From assembly GCF_001612725.1 (NCBI RefSeq), contig NZ_BDAZ01000017.1, positions 186,001-250,000 on the forward strand: a stretch of 64,000 nt of DNA, read 5' to 3'. The stretch's first letter is position 1; every line of letters begins with the position of its first letter. This stretch comes from Nocardia anaemiae NBRC 100462. GTDB taxonomy: Bacteria; Actinomycetota; Actinomycetes; Mycobacteriales; Mycobacteriaceae. Shown in pieces: positions 37,684 through 46,308 of this stretch. The position numbers were made by a program, and so were the translations under genes. The notes beneath the pieces were generated by a model. The model was not told the DNA's origin, did not search any database, and was given only the letters and a program-made list of their open reading frames with translations.

Positions 37684-38640
37684 TCAGCCCTTGTGCGCCT
37701 TCACAGCTTCGGTCAGCTGCGGGGCGACATTGAACAGGTCGCCGACGATGCCGTAGTCCGCGATCTCGAAGATCGGGGCCTCTTCGTCCTTGTTGACCGC
37801 GACGATGGTCTTCGAGGTCTGCATACCGGCGCGGTGCTGGATGGCGCCGGAGATGCCGAGGGCGATGTAGAGCTGCGGGGAGACCGTCTTACCGGTCTGA
37901 CCGACCTGGAACTGGCCCGGGTAGTAGCCCGAGTCGACCGCGGCACGCGAGGCGCCGACGGCGGCGCCGAGCGAATCGGCCAGCGCCTCGACGACCGCGA
38001 AGTTGTCGGCGGAACCGACACCGCGACCACCGGAGACGACGATGCTCGCCTCGGTGAGTTCCGGACGGTCGCCACCGACGACCGGCTCGCGCGAGGTCAC
38101 CTTCACGACGCCCTCTTCCTGCGCGGGCACCTCGACGGTCACCTTCTCACCCGCACCCGCCGAGGCGGTGGCCTCGACGGCGCCCGGACGCACCGAGATC
38201 ACCGGCACGTCGCCGGTGGCCTTGGCGTCGACGGTGAACGCGCCACCGAAGATGGAGTGCACGACCGAACCATCGGACTTGACGTCGATGACATCGACGA
38301 GCAGGCCGGAGCCGATGCGGGCGGCGAGGCGGCCCGACACCTCCTTGCCCTCGGCGGTGGCGGCGACGATCACGGCGGCCGGGGAAACCGACTCGACCAG
38401 ACCCGCGAGCACGTCGACCTTCGGGGTGACCAGGAAGTTGTCGACATCGTCGGATTCGGCGATGTAGATCTTCGCGGCACCCGCGGCGGCCAGCGCGTCG
38501 GCCAGCTTCTCACCTGTACCGGCCGGGCCGGTCACGACGGCGGCGGGCTCACCGAGCGCGCTCGCGGCGGTGAGCAGTTCGGTGCTGACCTTCTTGATCG
38601 CACCGTCGGCGTGCTCGACGAGCACAAGTACTTCTGCCAT
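37684..38640 (-). CDS. etfA: Electron transfer flavoprotein subunit alpha
   Basis: A 318-residue FAD-binding subunit that accepts electrons from acyl-CoA dehydrogenases. The C-terminal FAD signature is visible as [20 protein letters not shown] and [23 protein letters not shown]. The ATG has AGGAGA upstream. It follows etfB on the same strand with 109 bp between, the order of Rv3029c-Rv3028c. Confidence 0.97.
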   Translation of the reverse strand: MAEVLVLVEHADGAIKKVSTELLTAASALGEPAAVVTGPAGTGEKLADALAAAGAAKIYIAESDDVDNFLVTPKVDVLAGLVESVSPAAVIVAATAEGKEVSGRLAARIGSGLLVDVIDVKSDGSVVHSIFGGAFTVDAKATGDVPVISVRPGAVEATASAGAGEKVTVEVPAQEEGVVKVTSREPVVGGDRPELTEASIVVSGGRGVGSADNFAVVEALADSLGAAVGASRAAVDSGYYPGQFQVGQTGKTVSPQLYIALGISGAIQHRAGMQTSKTIVAVNKDEEAPIFEIADYGIVGDLFNVAPQLTEAVKAHKG

Positions 38641-38749
38641 TTGTGTTCTCCTGAGTCCAATTTGCGATGTTCGCTACGCCCTGCGTGGTCACGCTTCGCT
38701 ACCGCCTCCGGGCGCTGAGCTCACACCGCGGGAGCAGTCTCGGGCGGGA

Positions 38750-39535
38750 TCAGATGATCTTCTGACCGACCAGGTACGCGGCGATCTTGGTGCCGCCGTC
38801 GCCCTCGTCCGCGATCTTCTCGCCCGCGGTGCGCGGGGGCTTGGGGGTGGCCGCGGTGACGGCGGTGCCCGCGTTGGCGACACCGACGGTCGACGGGTCG
38901 ACGCCCAGGTCGGCCAGCGTGAAGGTCTGCACTTCCTTCTTCTTCGCGGCCATGATGCCCTTGAAGGAGGGGAAGCGTGGCTCGTTGATCTTCTCGGTGA
39001 CACTGACGATGGCCGGGAGGGTGGCCTCCAGCTTGAACACGCCCTCGTCGGTCTCCCGCTCGCCGGTGATCTTGTCGCCGTCGACGGTCAGCTTGCGCAG
39101 GTGCGTCAGCTGCGGCAGGCCCAGGTACTCGGCGATGATGGCGGGGACGGCACCGGAACGACCGTCGGTGGCCTCGTTGCCCGCGATGACCAGCTCGACA
39201 CCCTCGACCTGGCCCAGCGCGCTGGCCAGCACCCAGGCGGTCTGCACGGCGTCGGAGCCGTGGATCGCCGGATCGTTGATGTGGATGGCCTTGTCGGCGC
39301 CCATGGACAGCGCCTTGCGGATGGCCTCGGTGGCCCGGTCCGGTCCGGCGGCCAGCACGGTGACCTCGCCGCCCTGGGCCTCCTTGATCAGCAGCGCTTC
39401 CTCGACGGCGCGCTCGTTGATCTCGTCGAGAACGGCGTCGGCGGCTTCGCGATCGAGGGTGAAGTCACCGTCGGTCAGCTTGCGCTCGGACCAGGTGTCG
39501 GGAACCTGCTTGATGAGTACGACGATGTTCGGCAT
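38750..39535 (-). CDS. etfB: Electron transfer flavoprotein subunit beta
   Basis: A 261-residue AMP-binding partner of EtfA. Family marks are MPNIVVLIKQVPDTWSERKL at the N-terminus and the ETF-beta signature around ELVIAGNEATDGRSGAVPAI. It works with etfA in fatty-acid and amino-acid oxidation. AGGAGG lies about 11 nt before the ATG. A perfect 22-bp inverted repeat lies 103 bp upstream and may be its operator. Confidence 0.97.
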   Translation of the reverse strand: MPNIVVLIKQVPDTWSERKLTDGDFTLDREAADAVLDEINERAVEEALLIKEAQGGEVTVLAAGPDRATEAIRKALSMGADKAIHINDPAIHGSDAVQTAWVLASALGQVEGVELVIAGNEATDGRSGAVPAIIAEYLGLPQLTHLRKLTVDGDKITGERETDEGVFKLEATLPAIVSVTEKINEPRFPSFKGIMAAKKKEVQTFTLADLGVDPSTVGVANAGTAVTAATPKPPRTAGEKIADEGDGGTKIAAYLVGQKII

Positions 39536-39637
39536 CGGTCTTCGTCGACCTCCTGTTCTGGTTACACGTGTGTGGTGGTCGCACGAGCTGCGCCGTACGT
39601 CCTTGTTAGTAGCTCAGGGCGTGACACTACCCTACGT

Positions 39638-39659
39638 TAAGTTACTCATGGGTAACTTA
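39638..39659. promoter_or_regulatory. Perfect inverted repeat between etfB and the MGLP genes
   Basis: TAAGTTAC-TCATGG-GTAACTTA, arms of 8 bp without mismatch, in the divergent region between etfB and the methyltransferase gene. The form suits a TetR-type regulator of fatty-acid oxidation. It could act on either direction. Confidence 0.6.
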
Positions 39660-39727
39660 GTTGCTTCTCTCTCACAACAGCGATCCTGGCGATAATGTGC
39701 GGCCGCCGTACCAGTAACGTCGGAGCG

Positions 39728-40531
39728 ATGAGCGAGGCTGTGATCCCTGCCGCAGTGGGCACCACCCCGGGCATTACTCCCGAGACGGCCGTCGAGCCGT
39801 TGCCGCTGACCGGTGAGCGGACCGTACCCGGCATCGCCGAGGAGAACTACTGGTTCCGTCGGCACGAGATCGTCTATGCACGCCTGCTCGAGCGATGCGC
39901 CGGAAAGACGGTTCTGGAGGCCGGATCCGGCGAGGGTTACGGCGCGAACATGATCGCCGATGTGGCCACCAAGGTGATCGGTCTGGACTACGACACCAGC
40001 GCGGTCGAGCACGTGCGCGCCCGCTACCCGCGCGTGGAGATGATCCAGGGCAATCTCACCGCGCTGCCGCTGGAGGACGAGTCGGTCGATGTCGTGGTGA
40101 ATTTCCAAGTGATCGAACATCTCTGGGACCAGGGCCAGTTCATCCGGGAATGCCTGCGGGTGCTGCGACCCGGCGGCGAACTGCTGATCAGCACGCCCAA
40201 CCGGATCACCTTCTCCCCCGGCCGCGACACTCCGCTCAACCCGTTCCACACCCGCGAACTCAATGCCGACGAACTCACCGAACTGCTCGTCGACGCGGGT
40301 TTCCGGGTCACGCTCATGACCGGTGTGCACCACGGGCCGACGCTGAAGGCGTTGGACGCCAAGCACGGTGGTTCGTTCATCGATGCGCAGATCGAGCGCG
40401 CGCTGGCCGGACAACCGTGGCCCGCCGAGCTGACCGCCGATGTCGCCGCCGTCGCCATCGACGATTTCGCACTGATCACCGAGGACATCGATGCGAGCCT
40501 CGACCTGGTCGCCATCGCGGTGAAGCCGTGA
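39728..40531 (+). CDS. SAM-dependent methyltransferase of the MGLP cluster (Rv3030-type)
   Basis: A 267-residue class I methyltransferase. The AdoMet motif is VLEAGSGEGYGANMIA near residue 62, acidic strand VIGLDYD, and motif VDVVVNFQVIEHLWD. The counterpart Rv3030 belongs to the methylglucose lipopolysaccharide (MGLP) locus, where it is thought to O-methylate glucose units. The ATG at 39728 has CGGAG just upstream. It overlaps the GH57 gene start by 4 bp (GTGA). Confidence 0.9.
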   Translation: MSEAVIPAAVGTTPGITPETAVEPLPLTGERTVPGIAEENYWFRRHEIVYARLLERCAGKTVLEAGSGEGYGANMIADVATKVIGLDYDTSAVEHVRARYPRVEMIQGNLTALPLEDESVDVVVNFQVIEHLWDQGQFIRECLRVLRPGGELLISTPNRITFSPGRDTPLNPFHTRELNADELTELLVDAGFRVTLMTGVHHGPTLKALDAKHGGSFIDAQIERALAGQPWPAELTADVAAVAIDDFALITEDIDASLDLVAIAVKP

Positions 40532-42054
40532 ATGAAGTTCCCGGCCAGTTCACCCTGGTCCTGCATTCCCATCTGCCCTGGCTGGCCCACCACGGCCGCT
40601 GGCCGGTCGGCGAGGAATGGCTATACCAATCCTGGGCCGCCTCCTACCTCCCGGTCGTCGATGCACTGAGAACCCTTGCCGCCGAAGGCCATTCGCATCT
40701 GCTCAGCCTGGGCATCACGCCGGTGCTCGCCGCCCAGCTCGACGATCCGCATTGCCTCGCGGGCATGCATCACTGGCTCGGCAATTGGCAGCTGCGCGCC
40801 GACGAGGCCGCGATGGCGGGCAATATCGCGCTCGGCAGACATGAGCACCGGTTGGCCGCGGCGGCACTCGCGGAATTCGAACGGCACTGGCGTCACGGCG
40901 CGGCGCCGGTGTGGCGGCAGCTCATCGACGCCGAGGCAATCGAACTGCTCGGCGGCCCGCTCGCGCACCCGTTCCAGCCGCTGCTGCATCCGCGACTGCG
41001 TGCCTTCCAGCTCAGCGAGGGCTTGGTCGATGCCCGGCAGCGCTGGGGCCATACCCCGACCGGCATCTGGGCGCCCGAATGCGGCTACACCCCCGGCATG
41101 GAGACCGGATACGCGGCCGCGGGTGTGACGCATTTCATGGTCGACGGACCCGCCTTGCGCGGCGATACCACCCTCGGCCGCCCGGTCCGGGAATCGGATG
41201 TGGTGGCCTTCGGGCGGGATCTGCAAGTGAGCTACCGGGTTTGGTCGCCCAAGTCCGGCTATCCGGGCCAGAGCGCCTACCGTGACTTTCATCACTATGA
41301 CCATGCGACGGGTCTCAAGCCCGCCCGCGTCACCGGCAAGACGGTCGCCGGTCCGGACAAGGCCCCCTACGACCCGGAACTGGCGGCCGCGGCGGTGGTC
41401 CGCGATGTCGAGGATTTCGTGCGAACCGTGCGCGAACGGCTGATCGACGAATCGGCGCGCATCGGACGTCCGGCCCTGGTCGTGGCCGCATTCGATACCG
41501 AATTGTTCGGGCACTGGTGGCATGAGGGTCCGCAGTGGCTTGCCCAGGTGTTGCGGGCACTGCCAGCGGCGGGCGTCACCGTCGGCACCCTGGCCGATGC
41601 CAGGGCGCGCGGGTTCGTCGGGGAGCCGGTGCCGCTGGCCGATTCGTCCTGGGGTTCGGGTAAGGATTGGCGAGTGTGGGCTGGTGACCAGGTCCAAGAC
41701 CTGGTCGAACTGAACGACGACATAGTCCGGCTCACCCTCGATACGGTCGACAAAATGCGCGCCGCGGACGGCGGCACCGCACTGCGCGACCCGGTCGCCG
41801 ATCAGCTGCTGCGCGAGGCCATTCTCACTGTCTCCAGCGACTGGGCATTCATGGTCAGCAAGGACTCCGCGGCGGGCTACGCACGCGACCGCGCGCACCG
41901 ACACGCCCACGCGGTGCGGGAGATCGCGGCCGCCGTCGGCGCGGGTCAAGTCGCCAAAGCACACCAGTTGGCGGCAGGATGGGGGGCGGCCGACGGGTTC
42001 TTCCCGAGTTTGGACGCACGGCGGCTGGCGATCGCGGACCGAGATTCCGCCTGA
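40528..42054 (+). CDS. GH57 1,4-alpha-glucan branching enzyme (Rv3031-type)
   Basis: A 508-residue glycoside hydrolase family 57 protein. Conserved regions: LHSHLPW (region 1) near residue 11, GIWAPECGYTPGME with the nucleophile Glu near 190, and AAFDTELFGHWWHEG with the acid/base Asp near 323. Known counterparts put alpha-1,6 branches into the MGLP glucan. The GTG start overlaps the methyltransferase stop, and the glycosyltransferase gene follows after 11 bp, so the three genes form one operon. Confidence 0.93.
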   Translation: MNEVPGQFTLVLHSHLPWLAHHGRWPVGEEWLYQSWAASYLPVVDALRTLAAEGHSHLLSLGITPVLAAQLDDPHCLAGMHHWLGNWQLRADEAAMAGNIALGRHEHRLAAAALAEFERHWRHGAAPVWRQLIDAEAIELLGGPLAHPFQPLLHPRLRAFQLSEGLVDARQRWGHTPTGIWAPECGYTPGMETGYAAAGVTHFMVDGPALRGDTTLGRPVRESDVVAFGRDLQVSYRVWSPKSGYPGQSAYRDFHHYDHATGLKPARVTGKTVAGPDKAPYDPELAAAAVVRDVEDFVRTVRERLIDESARIGRPALVVAAFDTELFGHWWHEGPQWLAQVLRALPAAGVTVGTLADARARGFVGEPVPLADSSWGSGKDWRVWAGDQVQDLVELNDDIVRLTLDTVDKMRAADGGTALRDPVADQLLREAILTVSSDWAFMVSKDSAAGYARDRAHRHAHAVREIAAAVGAGQVAKAHQLAAGWGAADGFFPSLDARRLAIADRDSA

Positions 42055-42065
42055 TAAGGACATTC

Positions 42066-43319
42066 ATGAAGATCTTGATGGTGTCGTGGGAGTACCCACC
42101 GGTTGTGGTCGGTGGGCTGGGCCGCCATGTGCATCACCTGGCGGTCGAACTGGCCGCGGCCGGTCACGAAGTGGTCGTGCTCGCCCGCCGACCCTCCGGC
42201 ACCGACTCCGTTACCCACCCCACCCACTCCTTCATCGCCGAGGGCGTGCTGGTGGTCGCGGTCGCGGAGGATCCGCCGTGCTTCGACTTCGGCGAGGACA
42301 TGCTCGCCTGGACGCTGGCGATGGGCCACGCCATGGTGCGCGCGGGTGTCGCGCTCGGCAAGCCCGGCATCGGCGACGGCTGGGTCCCCGATGTCGTGCA
42401 CGCGCACGATTGGCTGGTCGCGCATCCGGCGATCGCGCTGGCCGAGTACTACGACGTGCCGCTGGTGTCCACCATCCACGCCACCGAGGCCGGGCGGCAC
42501 AGCGGTTGGGTCTCGGGGCGGGTCAACAAGCAGGTGCATTCGGTCGAATGGTGGCTTGCCAATGAATCGGATGCGCTGATCACCTGCTCGACCTCCATGC
42601 GGGACGAGGTGGAGCGGCTCTACGGGCCCGAGCGGGTGCCGATGACGGTGATCCGCAACGGAATTGATGTGGGCGCGTGGACCTTTCGGCCGCGGGCACC
42701 GCGCACCGGTCCGCCGCGGCTGCTCTATGTGGGTCGGCTGGAATACGAGAAGGGCGTGCAGGACGCGATCGCCGCGCTGCCGCGCATCCGCCGCGCCCAC
42801 CCCGGCACCACACTGACCGTCGCCGGTATCGGCACCCAGTTCGAATGGCTGCGCGAACGCGCCCGGGTGCATCGAGTCGCGCGCGCGGTGACCTTCGCTG
42901 GTCAGCTCGATCACGAGGAGCTGCTCGGCTGGTTGCACGGCGCCGACGCGATCGTGTTGCCGAGTCGCTACGAACCCTTCGGCATCGTCGCACTCGAAGC
43001 GGCCGCCGCGGGCACCCCGCTGATCACCTCCACCGCAGGCGGTCTCGGCGAGGCCGTCATCGACGGTGTCACCGGCGCCTCCTTCGAACCGGCCGATGTG
43101 GACGGCATCGTGGAAGCCGTGCGCGCCACCCTCGACGATCCCGCCGCCGCCCAGGACCGCGCCTACGCCGCGCGCGAACGCCTCACCGCCGACTTCGCCT
43201 GGGATGTGGTGGCCGCCGAAACCGCCCTGGTCTACACCTCGGCCAAACGCCGCGTCCGCAACCCCCTCGGCCGCCCCACCATCATCGAACGTCCGCTGCC
43301 CGAGCGCGATCCGAAGTAG
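42066..43319 (+). CDS. GT4 alpha-1,4-glucosyltransferase (Rv3032-type)
   Basis: A 417-residue GT-B glycosyltransferase of family 4. The N-terminal MKILMVSWEYPPVVVGGLGR with the glycine loop binds the acceptor; LLYVGRLEYEKG and EPFGIVALEAAAAG (the EX7E region) bind the nucleotide sugar. The M. tuberculosis counterpart elongates the alpha-1,4-glucan of MGLP and glycogen. The ATG has AAGGA upstream. It completes the methyltransferase, branching enzyme, elongating enzyme operon. Confidence 0.94.
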   Translation: MKILMVSWEYPPVVVGGLGRHVHHLAVELAAAGHEVVVLARRPSGTDSVTHPTHSFIAEGVLVVAVAEDPPCFDFGEDMLAWTLAMGHAMVRAGVALGKPGIGDGWVPDVVHAHDWLVAHPAIALAEYYDVPLVSTIHATEAGRHSGWVSGRVNKQVHSVEWWLANESDALITCSTSMRDEVERLYGPERVPMTVIRNGIDVGAWTFRPRAPRTGPPRLLYVGRLEYEKGVQDAIAALPRIRRAHPGTTLTVAGIGTQFEWLRERARVHRVARAVTFAGQLDHEELLGWLHGADAIVLPSRYEPFGIVALEAAAAGTPLITSTAGGLGEAVIDGVTGASFEPADVDGIVEAVRATLDDPAAAQDRAYAARERLTADFAWDVVAAETALVYTSAKRRVRNPLGRPTIIERPLPERDPK

Positions 43320-43322
43320 CGC

Positions 43323-43868
43323 CTAGCTCTCCATCTTCTTGACGATCTTCTGGATGGTGAGCCAGGTGCGGGTGGTGATTTCCTTGCTGTAGGTCTTCTC
43401 CATCCAGGCCATGAAGTTCGGGGTGCGCGGTTCGGTGTTGTCGATGACCGCGAGAACGACGCGGGCGGCCGAGTCGTAGCCGACGATCCGGACGCCGGGC
43501 TCGGAGTGTTTACGCAGCTCTTCGGCGACATTCGGCGGGGCCTGTTTGAGGAATGTCGCGGTGAGATAGGTGCCGCGGCCGTGGGTGAGGCCCGGAAACG
43601 GATCGGTGTCGAGCAGGCCGCGCAGTTCGTCGTAGGTGCGCACGATGGTGCCGCCCGGGATGCCGAGTTCGCTGTTCAGGGCGTCCTGGATGCGGGCCTC
43701 CAACTTCGCGATATCGGTGTCCGCGGTACGGAAGACCACATTGCCGCTGGCCAGTACCGTGGCGACCTTCTCGAATCCGAGCCCCTCGAATACACCGCGC
43801 AGCTTCTCCCCCTTCATATTGGGGTTCGTCGGCATGATCCCGCGCAACAGCGCCGCGTACCTGTTCAT
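43323..43868 (-). CDS. DUF1697 domain protein
   Basis: A 181-residue cytosolic protein of the DUF1697 family, recognised by YAALLRGIMPTNPNMKGEKL near the start, ATVLASGNVVFRTADTD and SKEITTRTWLTIQKIVKKM at the end. The biochemical function of the family is not known. It is convergent with the GT4 gene, with only 3 bp between stops. Confidence 0.88.
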   Translation of the reverse strand: MNRYAALLRGIMPTNPNMKGEKLRGVFEGLGFEKVATVLASGNVVFRTADTDIAKLEARIQDALNSELGIPGGTIVRTYDELRGLLDTDPFPGLTHGRGTYLTATFLKQAPPNVAEELRKHSEPGVRIVGYDSAARVVLAVIDNTEPRTPNFMAWMEKTYSKEITTRTWLTIQKIVKKMES

Positions 43869-43915
43869 GCCGTGACCGTACCGACTGCCACCGACGCGCG
43901 ATGTCCGAAAAGGCG

Positions 43916-43949
43916 CGAGCCCCGGGTCCAGTCCGGATCCCGGGGCTCG
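43916..43949. terminator. Hairpin terminator after the hexapeptide acyltransferase gene
   Basis: CGAGCCCCGGG pairs perfectly with CCCGGGGCTCG (11 bp, 12-nt loop), 7 bp after the acyltransferase stop on the minus strand. Confidence 0.75.
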
Positions 43950-43956
43950 ACGCCGC

Positions 43957-44706
43957 TCATGCCGACTGGGTGGCGCCGTTCTTCTTGCGCTCGATATCTT
44001 CCAGCGCGGCAATGTATTTGGCGCGCTCCTCGGCACCGGCCTCCCAGGTCGCCTTGCGATTCTTGACGACCTTGGCGGGCGCGCCGACGGCAATGCTGTA
44101 GTCCGGAATCTCGCCCTTCACCACCGCATGCGCGCCGAGCACACAACCGCGGCCGACGCGGGTTTCGCGCAGCACGGTCACCTTGGCGGCGATCCAGGTG
44201 TCCGGACCGATGCGGACCGGGCTCTTGACGATGCCCTGATCCTTGATCGGCATGGTGATGTCGTCCATACGGTGGTCGAAGTCGCAGATGTAGCACCAGT
44301 CCGCGACCAGAGTGGATTCACCGATCTCGATATCGAGGTAGGTGTTGACCACATTGTCCTTGCCGAAGACGACCTTGTCACCGATGCGCAGCGAACCCTC
44401 GTGGCAGCGAATGGCATTGCCGTCGCCGATATGCACCCAGCGGCCGATCTCCATCCGGCCCAGTTCGGGGGTCGCGTGGATTTCGACGCGCTTGCCGAGG
44501 AAGACCATGCCACGCAGCACGATATGCGGATTGGCCGCCTTGAATTTGAACAGCCGGTAGTACCGCACCAGATACCAAGGCGTGTACGCCTTGTTCGCGA
44601 GCACCCAGCGCAGCGACGCCAGCGTCAGAAATCGCGCTTGCTGCGGATCCCGGCGGCGCGAGCCGCGCCACCGCGAGCGCAACGGTGCGCCCCACATGCT
44701 CGTCAC
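43957..44706 (-). CDS. Left-handed beta-helix (hexapeptide repeat) acyltransferase, Rv3034c-type
   Basis: A 249-residue trimeric acyltransferase. Hexapeptide repeats run from about residue 75 to 205 (MEIGRWVHIGDGNAIR, LRIGDKVVFGKDNVV, VRIGPDTWIAAKVTV, TRVGRGCVLGAHAVVKG) and end in YSIAVGAPAKVVKN, the usual last coil. It transfers acetyl or a larger acyl group to a sugar. In mycobacteria it sits in the MGLP locus, so acylation of MGLP is plausible. I chose the GTG at 44706 because AGGAGA lies 7 nt upstream; ATG codons at 44697 and 44736 are alternatives. Confidence 0.85.
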   Translation of the reverse strand: MTSMWGAPLRSRWRGSRRRDPQQARFLTLASLRWVLANKAYTPWYLVRYYRLFKFKAANPHIVLRGMVFLGKRVEIHATPELGRMEIGRWVHIGDGNAIRCHEGSLRIGDKVVFGKDNVVNTYLDIEIGESTLVADWCYICDFDHRMDDITMPIKDQGIVKSPVRIGPDTWIAAKVTVLRETRVGRGCVLGAHAVVKGEIPDYSIAVGAPAKVVKNRKATWEAGAEERAKYIAALEDIERKKNGATQSA

Positions 44707-44943
44707 GAACTCATCTCCTGTCGTGGTCCTTGACATGGCGACCATCCCGGTCGCGACGGCTAGAGCTTATCCGGTCGGAAAACACGGCCGGGACCCGTAC
44801 AACGTCGGCCGACCCTCCCGTACAGTGATCGCTGCGCCGCCGACGGCGGCGAACCTCCACGCGGGCAACCCGACTTGGGTGGTGCACGTACCCGGGGGGC
44901 GGACACGCTTTCGGTCACGTCCACGACGACAGGAGTGCAGCAG

Positions 44944-46275
44944 GTGCGAAGCGGCGGCGTACTGGCCAATCCGGCGCGCGGGCTGACCCTGTCCCGACTG
45001 GGTGCGGCGGCGGCCATCGGCGCACTGGTGTTGACGGGCTGCGGTACCGACGTCGACGACATCACCGCCGGATCGGGCAAGGGCTGGACCACCGCGCACC
45101 ACGACGGCCGCAATAGTGGCGTCAGCCCGGTCACCGGCTCGCGCAAGCTATCGCTGAGCTGGTCACGTCCGGTCGGTGGACCGGTCGAGGAACCCTTGAC
45201 GATCGGCCCGGACGGGCAAATGTTCCTCACCACGTCTGCGCCCAACAACTGCGCCATTCTCTCGCTGCAGATGCCGACCGGCCGCAAGCGCTTCTGCAAC
45301 GCGCTCGGACCGAATGCGATCTCCGCGCCATCGGTGGTCGACAGCGGCACCAATGTCTACGTCGGCGACGACAGCGGGGTCAGTGCGTTCAACTCGATCG
45401 GGCAGCCGCGCTGGCGGACTCCCGTTGCGGGCGTACCAGTTTCGGCGCAGTTCACCGGCGACGGGAAAATCCTGACGGTCACCCAGTCCGGTCAGCTGGA
45501 TGTGCTGAGCCGCCAGACCGGTGAGCGCGTCGTCAGCACCGCCCAACTGCTCGGCGATCCCGATTTCCTGGAATACCCGGATCTCACCCGACCCGCCTCC
45601 GGTCAAGGTCTCGACGACTGCGCGATCGGCGGACCGCAGTGCCCGGTCGCCAATATTTCGCCGATCGAGGTATCCAGCGGCCGCTTCTTCGTCACGCTCT
45701 GGAAGCCGGGCAAGCCGATCGCCGCACTGGTCGCATTGCGCTACGCCGACAATAAGATTCAGCAGGAATGGAGCGCGGACCTGCTCACCGACGGCAGCGC
45801 GACCAGTCCTGCACTGTCCGCCGACGGCCGCACCGTCTACGTCGGCGACAACTCCAGGCGCCTCATCGCCATCGACGCCGCCGATGGTCGGACCAAATGG
45901 GTGCAGCCGCTGGATTGGGCTCCGCGCGGCGGCATTTCGGTCTCCAGCGACGGCCTGATCATCCCGGCCGGTGACGACGGCCACCTGCTCGCCCTGCGAG
46001 ATAAGGGCGATACCGCCGAAATCGCTTGGGAGCGTAAGGATCTCACCCTGCGCGGCACCCCCGTCCAAACCGCGGGCGACACCGGCTACACCGCCGCCGC
46101 CATCGGCGACGGCATCAGCCTGATCACCTTCGACACCAAAACCGGCACCACCGTCGACTCGGACGTCCTCCCCGACGCCAAGGGCACCACCACCGGCACC
46201 TCCATCGGCCCCAAGGGCGAGGTAGTCCTGGCCACCCGCATAGGCGAAGTCTTCACCTTCAAACCTGAGCAGTAG
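44944..46275 (+). CDS. PQQ-repeat beta-propeller lipoprotein (Rv3035-type)
   Basis: A 443-residue exported lipoprotein. The lipobox LVLTGC ends the signal sequence near residue 33. The mature part is a PQQ-like propeller with repeated blades (NVYVGDDSGVSAFNSIGQPR, TVYVGDNSRRLIAIDAADGR, DGLIIPAGDDGHLLAL). Such proteins act as scaffolds at the cell surface; true PQQ binding is unlikely. The GTG at 44944 has AGGAG 8 nt upstream. It is divergent from the hexapeptide acyltransferase. Confidence 0.88.
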   Translation: MRSGGVLANPARGLTLSRLGAAAAIGALVLTGCGTDVDDITAGSGKGWTTAHHDGRNSGVSPVTGSRKLSLSWSRPVGGPVEEPLTIGPDGQMFLTTSAPNNCAILSLQMPTGRKRFCNALGPNAISAPSVVDSGTNVYVGDDSGVSAFNSIGQPRWRTPVAGVPVSAQFTGDGKILTVTQSGQLDVLSRQTGERVVSTAQLLGDPDFLEYPDLTRPASGQGLDDCAIGGPQCPVANISPIEVSSGRFFVTLWKPGKPIAALVALRYADNKIQQEWSADLLTDGSATSPALSADGRTVYVGDNSRRLIAIDAADGRTKWVQPLDWAPRGGISVSSDGLIIPAGDDGHLLALRDKGDTAEIAWERKDLTLRGTPVQTAGDTGYTAAAIGDGISLITFDTKTGTTVDSDVLPDAKGTTTGTSIGPKGEVVLATRIGEVFTFKPEQ

Positions 46276-46308
46276 TCGGCGCTCGAAAGGGGTCGGGGCG
46301 TTGGCGGG

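Noticed and set aside
37630..38718. Long plus-strand reading frame (362 codons) opposite etfA
   Set aside because: It is antisense to a certain gene; its His/Gly/Asp/Arg-rich composition is the usual mirror of high-GC codon bias. The same applies to 32730-34163, 40621-42063 and 9543-10232.
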